A DNA stretch of 12,464 nt from positions 1 to 12,464 of the forward strand of contig CAYLNK010000195.1 of the NCBI GenBank assembly GCA_964384675.1. Reading direction: 5' to 3'. Below the pieces are notes generated by a model. That model saw only the letters and a list, made by a program, of their open reading frames with translations, did not search any database and was not told the origin of the DNA. The translations under genes and the position numbers were made by a program. How positions within the stretch are numbered: the first letter of the stretch is position 1; every line of letters starts with the position of its first letter. The stretch is from CAYLNK01 sp964384675. Its GTDB lineage: Bacteria > Acidobacteriota > Thermoanaerobaculia > UBA5066. Of the stretch, positions 1 to 7,633 are shown piece by piece.

Positions 1-1854
1 GAGCGGAGGCAGGGCCTCGGCCGCGCAGCCGGAGGCCGGCGCCGGCCCCAGAAGGACGCTCGCGTCGCCGAAGCGCGGGAGCCCGTCCGGAGCGGGATCC
101 GCGAACGCGGCCCGCGCCTTCAGGAGGATGGCGTTGACCTGGCGGGCGAGGGCCGGGGACAGGTCACGGCTCTCGCGCTCCCGGCGGTCCCAGGCCGCCG
201 CGATCGCGGTGTAGGCGTCGAGCGCGTCCCGCAGCGCGAGCGACTCGGCCTCGGGCAGCCCGGCGCCGGAGCCGAGCTCGGAGCGCGCGTACGGCCCGAG
301 CTCGGCGAAGCGATCCGGCAGCAGGCGCCCGTCAGCGAGGCGCGCGACGTAGAGCGAGAGGACCTTGGCGAGGCACGCGGTGCGCGCGAACCCGGGATCG
401 CCGAAGGTGCGATACCAGGTGAGGCTGTCGTAGACCGAGTGGTACTGCGGATACCAGCGGCCGAAGCCGATCTCGGCCACGGGCGTCGTCGTCCAGCCGG
501 AGAAGGGCGCGGTGTCGCTGCTGAACCCGGGGAGGTTGAACGTGCCGCGCACCTCCAGGATGAGGCGCGCGGCGCCCGGATCGGTGACCAGTCCGAGGAC
601 CTCGTCGAGCGGGCCGCGCAGTCCCGGCATCACGCTCCCGAGGAAGTCCGCGCCGCGCACCGCGGAGTCGACGTTGACGTAGGCCGCGAGCGGGCCCAGG
701 GCGGGTAGCCGGCTCTCCACGAACCGCGATGACCCGAGCATCCCGTACTCCTCGGCGTCCCAGAAGGCGAAGAGCACGTCCCGCCTCGGCTTCCAGCCCG
801 AGGCCGCGAGCCGGGAGAGCACCTCGGCCGCCTCGAGCACGACCGCGGCCCCCGACGAGGGATCCGACGCGCCGTAGACCCATGCGTCGAGATGCGCCCC
901 GACGACCAGGGGTGGGCCGGGCTGTCCGCTCGGAAGCCTCGCGACGACGCTCCGCAGCGTCCGCGGGACCACGGCCCCCCGCACGACCATCCGGACCGTC
1001 GGACCATCGCCGAGCCGGTACGGGACGCCCTTCATCCAGCCGGTCCAGGCTTCAGGCGCGTCCGTCCCTTCGATCCGGCCCAGGAGGACCTTCGCGATCG
1101 CCGGCGTGATCGGGAGGGCCGGGATCCGCGGCCTCGTGTCCGGCTCCCCGCGGGCCACGGCCCGCTCGGGCGGTCCGGGCGAGCGGAAGTAGGCGAGGAG
1201 CGTCCCGCGCCCGCTGGTCCAGTCGTTCAGGTGCGGACCGGCGGGATACGCCGGCTTCACGAACCCCTGGTCCCGGAGCTCGGGGTAGAGGAGGAGCCCG
1301 GCGATTCCTCGCCGCGCGGCGATCTCGGCCTTTCGCCCGCGGCAGATCCCCTGCGCCCGCACCAGCGCGATCCGCCCGCCGAGCGAGACGCCGCGGGCCG
1401 CCAGGAGATCGTAATCGGCCTCGTCGCCGTAGTTCGCGTAGACGACCGAGGCCGAGAGGTCGGCATCCGGCGAGTACGCCAGGAACGGGAGCTCGGTCGC
1501 CGCCACACTGCTGAACGTGTCCTCGGGGAGGACCTTCTCCAGCAGGTCGAACCGCACGAGCGGAGCCGAGACGATCTCGAGTCCTGCCTCGAGCGGCTCG
1601 GGCAGCCGGGCCTCGTCCTCGAGGAGGTCGACCGAAAGGCCGATCGACCGGAGGCGCCCGACGACCGACTCGCGCGCCGCGTCGTTCCCCGGGGTGCCGG
1701 CCCGATGGGGAACCCGCGTCAGCGCGGCGAGCTGGGACTCCAGCCGGGCGGGCGAGACCATCGGCTCGACGCGACGGGCGAGGGCCGGGAGACCGTCCCT
1801 CCGGCACCCCGCGGCGAGCGCGGTCAGGAGGGCCACGCAGACGGGGTACCGCAC
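1..1854 (-). CDS. M28B zinc carboxypeptidase lipoprotein (glutamate carboxypeptidase II / PSMA-like), 3' end outside window
   Basis: This is a secreted di-zinc exopeptidase of the glutamate carboxypeptidase II (PSMA/NAALADase) group, which removes C-terminal residues, often acidic, from small peptides. The GTG start at 1854 is the only start upstream of the mature domain, because an in-frame TAG lies at 1866-1864. It gives a short lipoprotein signal ending in the lipobox L-A-A-G-C17. The residue after Cys is Arg, so outer-membrane anchoring on the periplasmic side is expected. A PA-type insert (roughly residues 90-270) precedes the peptidase domain. All catalytic residues are visible with GCPII-like spacing: H321 (HLD), D331 (DPSSG), base E368 and ligand E369 (WDAEEYG), D396 (NVDS) and H472 (YHSVYD). 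The start of a TfR-like dimerisation domain follows. About 618 residues are visible with no stop. No Shine-Dalgarno is seen, and the neighbouring aminotransferase starts 23 bases away on the other strand. The substrate is not known; aminopeptidase activity is possible. Confidence 0.93.
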   Translation of the reverse strand, partial: MRYPVCVALLTALAAGCRRDGLPALARRVEPMVSPARLESQLAALTRVPHRAGTPGNDAARESVVGRLRSIGLSVDLLEDEARLPEPLEAGLEIVSAPLVRFDLLEKVLPEDTFSSVAATELPFLAYSPDADLSASVVYANYGDEADYDLLAARGVSLGGRIALVRAQGICRGRKAEIAARRGIAGLLLYPELRDQGFVKPAYPAGPHLNDWTSGRGTLLAYFRSPGPPERAVARGEPDTRPRIPALPITPAIAKVLLGRIEGTDAPEAWTGWMKGVPYRLGDGPTVRMVVRGAVVPRTLRSVVARLPSGQPGPPLVVGAHLDAWVYGASDPSSGAAVVLEAAEVLSRLAASGWKPRRDVLFAFWDAEEYGMLGSSRFVESRLPALGPLAAYVNVDSAVRGADFLGSVMPGLRGPLDEVLGLVTDPGAARLILEVRGTFNLPGFSSDTAPFSGWTTTPVAEIGFGRWYPQYHSVYDSLTWYRTFGDPGFARTACLAKVLSLYVARLADGRLLPDRFAELGPYARSELGSGAGLPEAESLALRDALDAYTAIAAAWDRRERESRDLSPALARQVNAILLKARAAFADPAPDGLPRFGDASVLLGPAPASGCAAEALPPL

Positions 1855-1860
1855 GCCCGG

Positions 1861-1866
1861 ATGCTA
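1861..1866 (-). promoter_or_regulatory. Candidate -10 (TAGCAT) for a leaderless peptidase mRNA
   Basis: The hexamer TAGCAT on the minus strand fits the TANNNT form of -10 elements and matches TATAAT at 4 of 6 positions. Six bases separate it from the GTG start at 1854, so transcription would begin at or next to the start codon. No Shine-Dalgarno is present between it and the start. No convincing -35 is visible. It overlaps the opposite-strand candidate at 1865-1870. Confidence 0.4.
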
Positions 1867-1870
1867 CGCT
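1865..1870 (+). promoter_or_regulatory. Candidate -10 (TACGCT) for a leaderless aminotransferase mRNA
   Basis: TACGCT, preceded by TGC (TG-n form of an extended -10), lies seven bases before the ATG at 1878. That spacing would place the transcript start on the start codon. The stretch 1871-1877 has no Shine-Dalgarno. It matches TATAAT at only 3 of 6 positions and has no clear -35, so it is a weak call, supported mainly by the same geometry on the opposite strand. Confidence 0.35.
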
Positions 1871-1877
1871 CCGGCCG

Positions 1878-3179
<1,302 letters not shown>

Positions 3180-3212
3180 GCCGGCGCGGACCTCGGCTTC
3201 GATGATGCGTTT

Positions 3213-3222
3213 GTGCTATTGC
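3213..3222 (+). promoter_or_regulatory. Weak promoter candidate (TGC-TATTGC) before the hemerythrin gene
   Basis: This is the only AT-rich islet between the aminotransferase stop and the hemerythrin gene. It contains TGC followed by TATTGC, loosely like an extended -10. A transcript starting about seven bases later would place the 3241-3260 dyad just inside the leader, a usual repressor position. No -35 hexamer is recognisable, so the call is tentative. Confidence 0.25.
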
Positions 3223-3240
3223 CGCTGCCCGGCCCCGGCC

Positions 3241-3260
3241 AGATCGTGACGTCAGGATCT
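3241..3260. promoter_or_regulatory. 20-bp near-perfect dyad, probable operator for the hemerythrin gene
   Basis: The 20 bases form an inverted repeat with 9 of 10 pairs matched: outer arms AGATC/GATCT around the perfect 8-bp core TGACGTCA, with a single G-G mismatch pair between. It is much more AT-balanced than its surroundings and lies in the short space between the aminotransferase stop and the hemerythrin gene, centred about 61 bases before the ATG at 3312. A dyad without a loop suits a dimeric DNA-binding regulator better than an RNA hairpin. I cannot assign it to a named regulator family. Confidence 0.55.
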
Positions 3261-3311
3261 TCGACGGACTCCCGTGCAGGCTCCGGGATGCCGGAGGATC
3301 TCGAGGTACAC

Positions 3312-3800
3312 ATGAAGTCGATCGGAGACGAATTCAGGGCCCACCACCGCGAGCTCCTGGAGGCTCTGACCGCGCACGTCGAGGAGCTGGAGAGGGGCAC
3401 GGTCGACAGCCCGAGCCTCGATTCGCTCCTCACCCTCCTCACCGGCGACCTCCTTCCCCACGCCGTCGGCGAGGAGCGGCACCTCTACCCGGTGATCGAC
3501 GAGCTGATCCGGCGCCACGGCAGGCCCACCGCCCCGATGAGCATCGACCACCAGCGGATCGAGGAGTACATCGGGGAGATCGAGTCGGCGGCGGAGGCCC
3601 TCCGCGAGTCCCCGCTCGACGAGAGGCCTCCGCTCGAGGCGCGGCTCCGCCGCCTCGCCCGAGAGCTCCGGGGCCTCGTCCGGGTCCACATGGAGAAGGA
3701 GGAGAAAGTCTTCCTGCCGCTGATCGAGACCTACCTGAGCGGAACGGAGCAGGAGCGGGTGCTGCGCGGGCTGCACCATTCCTACCGCGAGCCGCAGTAG
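3312..3800 (+). CDS. Hemerythrin-like HHE domain protein
   Basis: This 162-residue four-helix-bundle protein has the histidine/glutamate pattern of hemerythrin HHE domains, which bind a di-iron centre and are used for oxygen, nitric oxide or iron handling and for iron-sulphur repair (RIC/YtfE type). Candidate iron ligands are H11/H12, H50 with E54/E55 and H57 (HAVGEERHLYP), H80 with E84 (DHQRIEEY), and H126 with E130 (HMEKEEKVFLP). There is no signal peptide or membrane segment, so it is cytoplasmic. The frame is open back to a GTG at 3213 and has an ATG at 3288, but the ATG at 3312 is preferred: GAGG at 3303-3306 lies five bases before it and the domain begins right there. It ends six bases from the convergent fabF end. 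The adjacent dyad suggests single-gene control. The exact role is not known. Confidence 0.88.
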   Translation: MKSIGDEFRAHHRELLEALTAHVEELERGTVDSPSLDSLLTLLTGDLLPHAVGEERHLYPVIDELIRRHGRPTAPMSIDHQRIEEYIGEIESAAEALRESPLDERPPLEARLRRLARELRGLVRVHMEKEEKVFLPLIETYLSGTEQERVLRGLHHSYREPQ

Positions 3801-3806
3801 GCCTGG

Positions 3807-5069
3807 CTAGACCTTCCTCATCAAGAGGCAGGCGTTCGTCCCGCCGAACCCGAACGAGTTCGAGAGGCCCACCCTCACGTCGGCCTGCCGCGCCGTGTTC
3901 GGCGTGTAGTCGAGGTCGCAGTCTGGGTCGGGCGTGCCGTGATTGATGGTGGGCGGGATCACACCGTGCCGGATGGCCAGCGCCAGGACGCCGGCCTCGA
4001 GACCTCCGGCCGCTCCGAGCAGGTGCCCGGTCATCGACTTCGTGGACGAGACCGCCACCCGGGCGGCATGCCCGCCGAACGTCCGCTTGATGGCGATCGT
4101 CTCGATCCGGTCGCCGTGAGGCGTCGACGTGCCGTGGGCGTTGATGTAGTCGACGAGGTCCGCGTCGACGCCGGCGTCCTTCAGCGTGTTGCGCATGACG
4201 CGGTACGGACCGTCGCCGTCCTCGGACGGAGCGGAGATGTGGTAGGCGTCACCGGACATCCCGTAGCCGAGGACCTCGGCGTAGATCGTGGCGCCGCGTC
4301 GCACGGCGTCGCCCCTCTCCTCGAGCACGAGGATGCCGGCTCCCTCGCCCAGCACGAAACCGTCGCGGTCCTTGTCCCACGGGCGGGACGCGGCGGTCGG
4401 GTCGTCGTTGCGCGTCGAGAGCGCCCGCATCGCCGCGAAGCCCCCGACCGCCAGCGGCGTCACCACGGATTCCGACCCTCCGGCGATCATCACGTCGGCG
4501 TCTCCGCGCCGGATGATGTTGACCGCGTCGCCGATGGCGTGAGCGGACGTCGCGCATGCCGTGACGGTCGCGGTGTTGGGCCCCTTGGCCCCGGTGAGGA
4601 TCGACACGAGCCCCGACGACATGTTCGCGATGAGGCCCGGGATGAAGAACGGGCTGATGCGCCGCGGCCCCTTCTCGAGCAGGGTCTTGTGGGTCTCCTC
4701 GATCAGCGGCAGACCGCCGATCCCGGAGCCGATGCACACACCGACCCGCTCGGCGTTCTCCTCCGTCACCACCACGCCCGAGTCGGCCATGGCCTCCTTG
4801 GCGGCGGCCACGGCGTAGTGGATGAAGGTGTCGAACTTCTTCACCTCCTTCTTCTCGAGGACGGTGGCGGGGTCGAATCCCTTCACCTCCCCGGCGATCC
4901 GGCAGGCGTAGTCCGACGCGTCGAACCTCGTGATGGGGCCGATCCCGGAGCGGCCGTTGACCAGCGCTTCCCAGTTCGACCGGGTGTCGAGACCGACCGG
5001 CGAGAGGAGGCCGATACCGGTCACGACGACGCGCCGGCGGCCCCGGCCGTCGAGATGGCTGTCAGACAC
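3807..5069 (-). CDS. fabF: Beta-ketoacyl-ACP synthase II
   Basis: FabF condenses malonyl-ACP with a growing acyl-ACP, the chain-extending Claisen step of type II fatty acid synthesis in the cytoplasm. At 420 residues it has the expected length. The Cys-His-His triad and helper lysine are all visible: C172 in TACATSAH, H312 in NAHGTSTPHGD, K344 and H349 in SSTKSMTGH. Each is offset by exactly nine from E. coli FabF (C163, H303, K335, H340), and the glycine-rich GFGGTNA ends the protein. The start is GTG at 5069, 12 bases after the acpP stop; no Shine-Dalgarno is visible, so translation may depend on coupling to acpP. It is the last gene of the operon. No intrinsic terminator is seen after it, and the hemerythrin gene ends only six bases away on the other strand. 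Confidence 0.97.
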   Translation of the reverse strand: MSDSHLDGRGRRRVVVTGIGLLSPVGLDTRSNWEALVNGRSGIGPITRFDASDYACRIAGEVKGFDPATVLEKKEVKKFDTFIHYAVAAAKEAMADSGVVVTEENAERVGVCIGSGIGGLPLIEETHKTLLEKGPRRISPFFIPGLIANMSSGLVSILTGAKGPNTATVTACATSAHAIGDAVNIIRRGDADVMIAGGSESVVTPLAVGGFAAMRALSTRNDDPTAASRPWDKDRDGFVLGEGAGILVLEERGDAVRRGATIYAEVLGYGMSGDAYHISAPSEDGDGPYRVMRNTLKDAGVDADLVDYINAHGTSTPHGDRIETIAIKRTFGGHAARVAVSSTKSMTGHLLGAAGGLEAGVLALAIRHGVIPPTINHGTPDPDCDLDYTPNTARQADVRVGLSNSFGFGGTNACLLMRKV

Positions 5070-5081
5070 GAAGGCGGCCGC

Positions 5082-5327
5082 TCAGGCCGGCTTGGCGTGA
5101 GACTCGATGTAGGAGACCGCGTCCTTGACCTTCTGGATCTTCTCGGCGTCCTCGTCGGGGATCTCGATGCCGAACGCTTCCTCGAAGGCCATCACCAGCT
5201 CCACCGTGTCGAGCGAGTCGGCCCCCAGGTCGTCCACGAACGAGGCCTCGGGCTTCACCTCGTCGGCCTGGACGCCCAGCTGCTCGACGATGATGCCCTT
5301 GACCTTCTCCTCAACCGAATTCGACAT
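5082..5327 (-). CDS. acpP: Acyl carrier protein
   Basis: This 81-residue acidic carrier holds growing acyl chains on a phosphopantetheine arm and serves FabD, FabH, FabF, FabG and PlsX. The arm attaches at S38 in the conserved GADSLDTVELVMAFEE. The helical layout, with EIPDEDAEKIQKVKDAV, is standard for AcpP. The start is ATG at 5327 with a strong GGAGG at 5333-5337, five bases upstream. That is the clearest ribosome site in the operon and fits a protein needed in large amounts. It lies between fabG, 112 bases upstream, and fabF, 12 bases downstream. Confidence 0.98.
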   Translation of the reverse strand: MSNSVEEKVKGIIVEQLGVQADEVKPEASFVDDLGADSLDTVELVMAFEEAFGIEIPDEDAEKIQKVKDAVSYIESHAKPA

Positions 5328-5332
5328 TCAAT

Positions 5333-5337
5333 CCTCC
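5333..5337 (-). promoter_or_regulatory. Strong ribosome binding site of acpP
   Basis: GGAGG on the minus strand lies five bases before the acpP ATG. Several other starts in the window have weak or no Shine-Dalgarno, so this site stands out and predicts high acpP translation. Confidence 0.8.
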
Positions 5338-5355
5338 GTTCTTCGAAGCGCGCGA

Positions 5356-5384
5356 ATTCTCCCCGGGACGCGCGCGCATTTCAA
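5356..5384 (-). promoter_or_regulatory. Internal promoter candidate for acpP-fabF
   Basis: On the minus strand, TTGAAA (5379-5384, 5 of 6 to the TTGACA consensus) and GAGAAT (5356-5361, 4 of 6 to TATAAT) are separated by exactly 17 bases. Start of transcription near 5349 would give a leader of about 22 bases containing the acpP ribosome site. A GCGCGCG/CGCGCGC inverted repeat (stem of 7, 14-base loop) lies across the spacer and the -10. The 112-base fabG-acpP gap is the longest inside the operon, which agrees with a separate promoter to boost carrier protein supply. Confidence 0.5.
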
Positions 5385-5439
5385 GCAGGCCACCCGCCCG
5401 GGCCCGGACCCAGGAAAACGGCATCCAGGAGAGGGGACT

Positions 5440-6198
5440 CTACCCGATGAAGAGCCCGCCGCTCACGTTCAGACAGGTCCCGGTCACGTAGGCCCCGGCG
5501 TCCGACGCCAGGTAGAGAACGGCGCCGGCGACGTCGTCGCCCTCACCCAGGCGCCCCAGGGCGATCTGGTCGGTCAGCCCCTTGCGCTGCTCGTCGGTCA
5601 GACGGTCGGTCATCGCGGTCGTCACGTAGCCCGGAGCCACGGCGTTCACGGTGATCCCCCGCGAGCCGATCTCCCGGGCGAGCGCCTTCGTGAAGCCGAC
5701 CACGCCCGCCTTGGCGGCCGCGTAGTTCGTCTGCCCGGCGTTCCCCATCAGGCCGACCACCGACGTGATGTTCACGATCCGCCCGGCGACGCGCTTCTTC
5801 AGCATCACCTTCGACGCCTCCTGGGCCACGAGGAAGACGCCGGTCAGGTCCGTCGCGATCACGCGGTCCCACGACTCCTTCGGCATCCGCAGGATCAGGC
5901 CGTCCTCGGTGATCCCGGCGTTGTTCACGGCCACGTCGAGGCGCCCGTGCTTCTCGACGATCGACCTGAAGAGCGCGCTCACCGAGGCCGGATCGGCCAC
6001 GTCCAGGCTCGCCGCCTCGGCCCTGCCGCCCGCCTCCGCGATCGCCGCGGCCACCGCGCCCGCCTTCTCGACGTTGCGGGCCGCCACGATCACGTGCGCT
6101 CCGGCCGCGGCCAGGGCCTTGGCGATCGACTCCCCGATCCCCTGCGATCCGCCGGTGACGAGCGCGATCTTCCCCTCGAGCAAGAACGAGACGGGCAT
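5440..6198 (-). CDS. fabG: 3-oxoacyl-ACP reductase
   Basis: FabG reduces 3-oxoacyl-ACP to 3-hydroxyacyl-ACP with NADPH, the first reduction of each elongation cycle. This 252-residue classical short-chain dehydrogenase has the cofactor motif TGGSQGIG near the N-terminus, NNAG near 93-96, and the catalytic S146, Y159 and K163 (YAAAK), each offset by eight from E. coli FabG. The fourth tetrad position, Asn110 in E. coli (TNLSSVF), is Asp here: D117 in TDLTGVF. ATG at 6198 is chosen over the TTG at 6204 because GGAGG at 6206-6210 lies seven bases from the ATG but only one from the TTG. That ribosome site sits inside the last codons of ybaK, so the two genes are tightly linked. Confidence 0.96.
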   Translation of the reverse strand: MPVSFLLEGKIALVTGGSQGIGESIAKALAAAGAHVIVAARNVEKAGAVAAAIAEAGGRAEAASLDVADPASVSALFRSIVEKHGRLDVAVNNAGITEDGLILRMPKESWDRVIATDLTGVFLVAQEASKVMLKKRVAGRIVNITSVVGLMGNAGQTNYAAAKAGVVGFTKALAREIGSRGITVNAVAPGYVTTAMTDRLTDEQRKGLTDQIALGRLGEGDDVAGAVLYLASDAGAYVTGTCLNVSGGLFIG

Positions 6199-6200
6199 CT

Positions 6201-6677
6201 TCAATCCTCCACGATGTCGGCGACGGCCGCCCCGCTCGCCGCGACGAAGTCGTCTCCCGAGAGCACCAGCTGCACGCCGCGCCGGCCCGCCGAGCAGAGC
6301 ATCCGCGGCCGTCCCGCCGCGCTCCGGTCCACGACGAGCGGCATCGGCCTCTTCATGCCGAAGGGCGAGCAGCCGCCCTTCACGTAGCCGGTGAGGCGCT
6401 CCATCTCCTCGACCGCGACCATCGAGACGGTGCGGTTCCCCGTCTCGCGGGCGAGCTTCTTCGTCGAGAGCCTCGCCGGCGTCGGGATCACCGCGGCGAG
6501 GGGCCCGGTCCGGTCCCCCTTCACGACGAGCGTCTTGTAGACGTCCCCGGGCCGTTCGCCCAGCTTCTCCGCCGCTTCCTCGGCCGTGAAGCTCTCCGCG
6601 GCGAACTCGACCGTGCCGTACGCGACGCGCTTCTGGACGAGGACGCGGGTCGCGCTGGTGGTCACCGGAGCCGTCAT
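6201..6677 (-). CDS. ybaK: YbaK/EbsC-family aminoacyl-tRNA deacylase
   Basis: The protein belongs to the YbaK (prolyl-tRNA-editing-like) family, whose E. coli member hydrolyses mischarged Cys-tRNA(Pro) in the cytoplasm. At 158 residues it matches the family length. Conserved marks are VYKTL with the functional lysine K48, a central VIPTPARLSTKKLA segment, and the diagnostic GYVKGGCSPFGMKRPMP near 97-113. Near the C-terminus, SAGRRGVQLVL resembles the family segment SGGKRGLDIEL. Its ATG at 6677 overlaps the fabD stop (ATGA), and it has no good Shine-Dalgarno, so it is probably made by translational coupling to fabD. Its end overlaps the fabG ribosome site. This tRNA proofreading gene sits inside a fatty-acid operon where most genomes go straight from fabD to fabG. 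A different substrate, such as another mischarged tRNA, cannot be excluded. Confidence 0.92.
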   Translation of the reverse strand: MTAPVTTSATRVLVQKRVAYGTVEFAAESFTAEEAAEKLGERPGDVYKTLVVKGDRTGPLAAVIPTPARLSTKKLARETGNRTVSMVAVEEMERLTGYVKGGCSPFGMKRPMPLVVDRSAAGRPRMLCSAGRRGVQLVLSGDDFVAASGAAVADIVED

Positions 6678-7633
6678 CGCGGCGCGAGCTCGGCGAGGAG
6701 CTTCCCGAGCCCCTCGGCCGAGGACGTGGTCCGGACGGTCCACTCCTTGACGATCCGCTTGCCGAGCCCGGCGAGGACAGCGCCCGGTCCGCACTCGATG
6801 GCCGACGGCGCGAACGGCGCCAGCCGCTGGACGGTCTCCACCCAGCGCACCGGCGAGCAGACCTGCCGCCGGAGGGCCTGGCGGGCCGCGGCAGGATCGG
6901 TGTTCGCGACGACGTCCACGTTCGTGACGACCGGGCACCGCAGCGGCGCGAATGCCGTCGCGTCGAGGAAGGGCGACAGGGTCTCCTCCGCCGGCTTCAT
7001 CAGCGCGCAGTGAAACGGGGCCGACACCGGAAGGGGGAGGACGCGCTTGGCGCCCTTCGCCTTCAGGATCTCCGCCGCCTTCGCGACTCCGGCCGCCGTC
7101 CCGGCGATCACCGTCTGCTCGGGCGAGTTGAAGTTCGCCGCCGAGCAGCTCTCCCCCGTCAGCGCCGCGGCCTCGGCACACACCTCGGCCACGGCCGCGC
7201 CGTCGAGCCCGATCACCGCCGACATCGCCCCGGCCCCGGCGGGTACGGCCTCCTGCATGAAGAGGCCGCGCCGCCTCACGAGGACGACCGCGTCCTCCAG
7301 GGCGAGCGCGCCGGCCGCCACGAGGGCGGAGTACTCGCCGAGCGAGTGCCCCGCCGCGATCGACGGCGTGACGCCGCGCGAGGCGAGCACCTCGAGGATC
7401 GCGATCGAATGGGTCAGGATGGCGGGCTGGGTGACGGCCGTCTGCTTGAGCTCGTCTTCGGTGCCGTCGAACGAGACGCGCGACACGACGAGACCGTGGG
7501 GCGCGAGCGCCGCGTCCGCCCGGTCGTAGACGTCCTTCGCCTCGGGGAACGCCGCGACGAGGTCCTTCCCCATCCCCGCGAATTGCGAGCCTTGCCCGGG
7601 GAAGAGAAACGCGAACGGGCTACCAGCGGACAA
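6674..7633 (-). CDS. fabD: Malonyl-CoA:ACP transacylase
   Basis: FabD transfers malonyl from coenzyme A to the carrier protein, making the extender unit for FabH and FabF. The 319-residue sequence has GQGSQ at 13-17, the nucleophile S97 in GHSLGEYSAL, the carboxylate-binding R122 in RRRGLFMQEAVP, and catalytic H208 in APFHCALM. This is the full set for this acyltransferase fold. The start is inferred as TTG at 7633, because the conserved FAFLFPGQGSQ begins only six residues later and no ATG or GTG precedes it in a suitable place. This overlaps the end of fabH by 14 bases. The stop overlaps the ybaK start. Product identity is firm; the TTG start is less certain. Confidence 0.95.
   Translation of the reverse strand: MSAGSPFAFLFPGQGSQFAGMGKDLVAAFPEAKDVYDRADAALAPHGLVVSRVSFDGTEDELKQTAVTQPAILTHSIAILEVLASRGVTPSIAAGHSLGEYSALVAAGALALEDAVVLVRRRGLFMQEAVPAGAGAMSAVIGLDGAAVAEVCAEAAALTGESCSAANFNSPEQTVIAGTAAGVAKAAEILKAKGAKRVLPLPVSAPFHCALMKPAEETLSPFLDATAFAPLRCPVVTNVDVVANTDPAAARQALRRQVCSPVRWVETVQRLAPFAPSAIECGPGAVLAGLGKRIVKEWTVRTTSSAEGLGKLLAELAPR

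Noticed and set aside
3213..3311. N-terminal extension of the hemerythrin protein from GTG 3213 or ATG 3288
   Set aside because: The extra residues are unlike the domain, would place coding sequence over the dyad (for 3213), and lack a ribosome site as good as GAGG five bases before ATG 3312.
5398..5439. Intrinsic terminator between fabG and acpP
   Set aside because: There is a perfect CCGGGCCCGG palindrome, but no T-run follows it on the minus strand; the TTTT on that strand lies before it.
3939..5450. 503-codon plus-strand open frame opposite fabF and acpP
   Set aside because: It is antisense to two certain genes, its protein is a low-complexity mix rich in Arg, Gly, Val and Asp with no domain, and long open shadows are expected at this base composition.
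6199..6204. TTG start for fabG at 6204
   Set aside because: GGAGG would be only one base away; the ATG at 6198 has ideal seven-base spacing.
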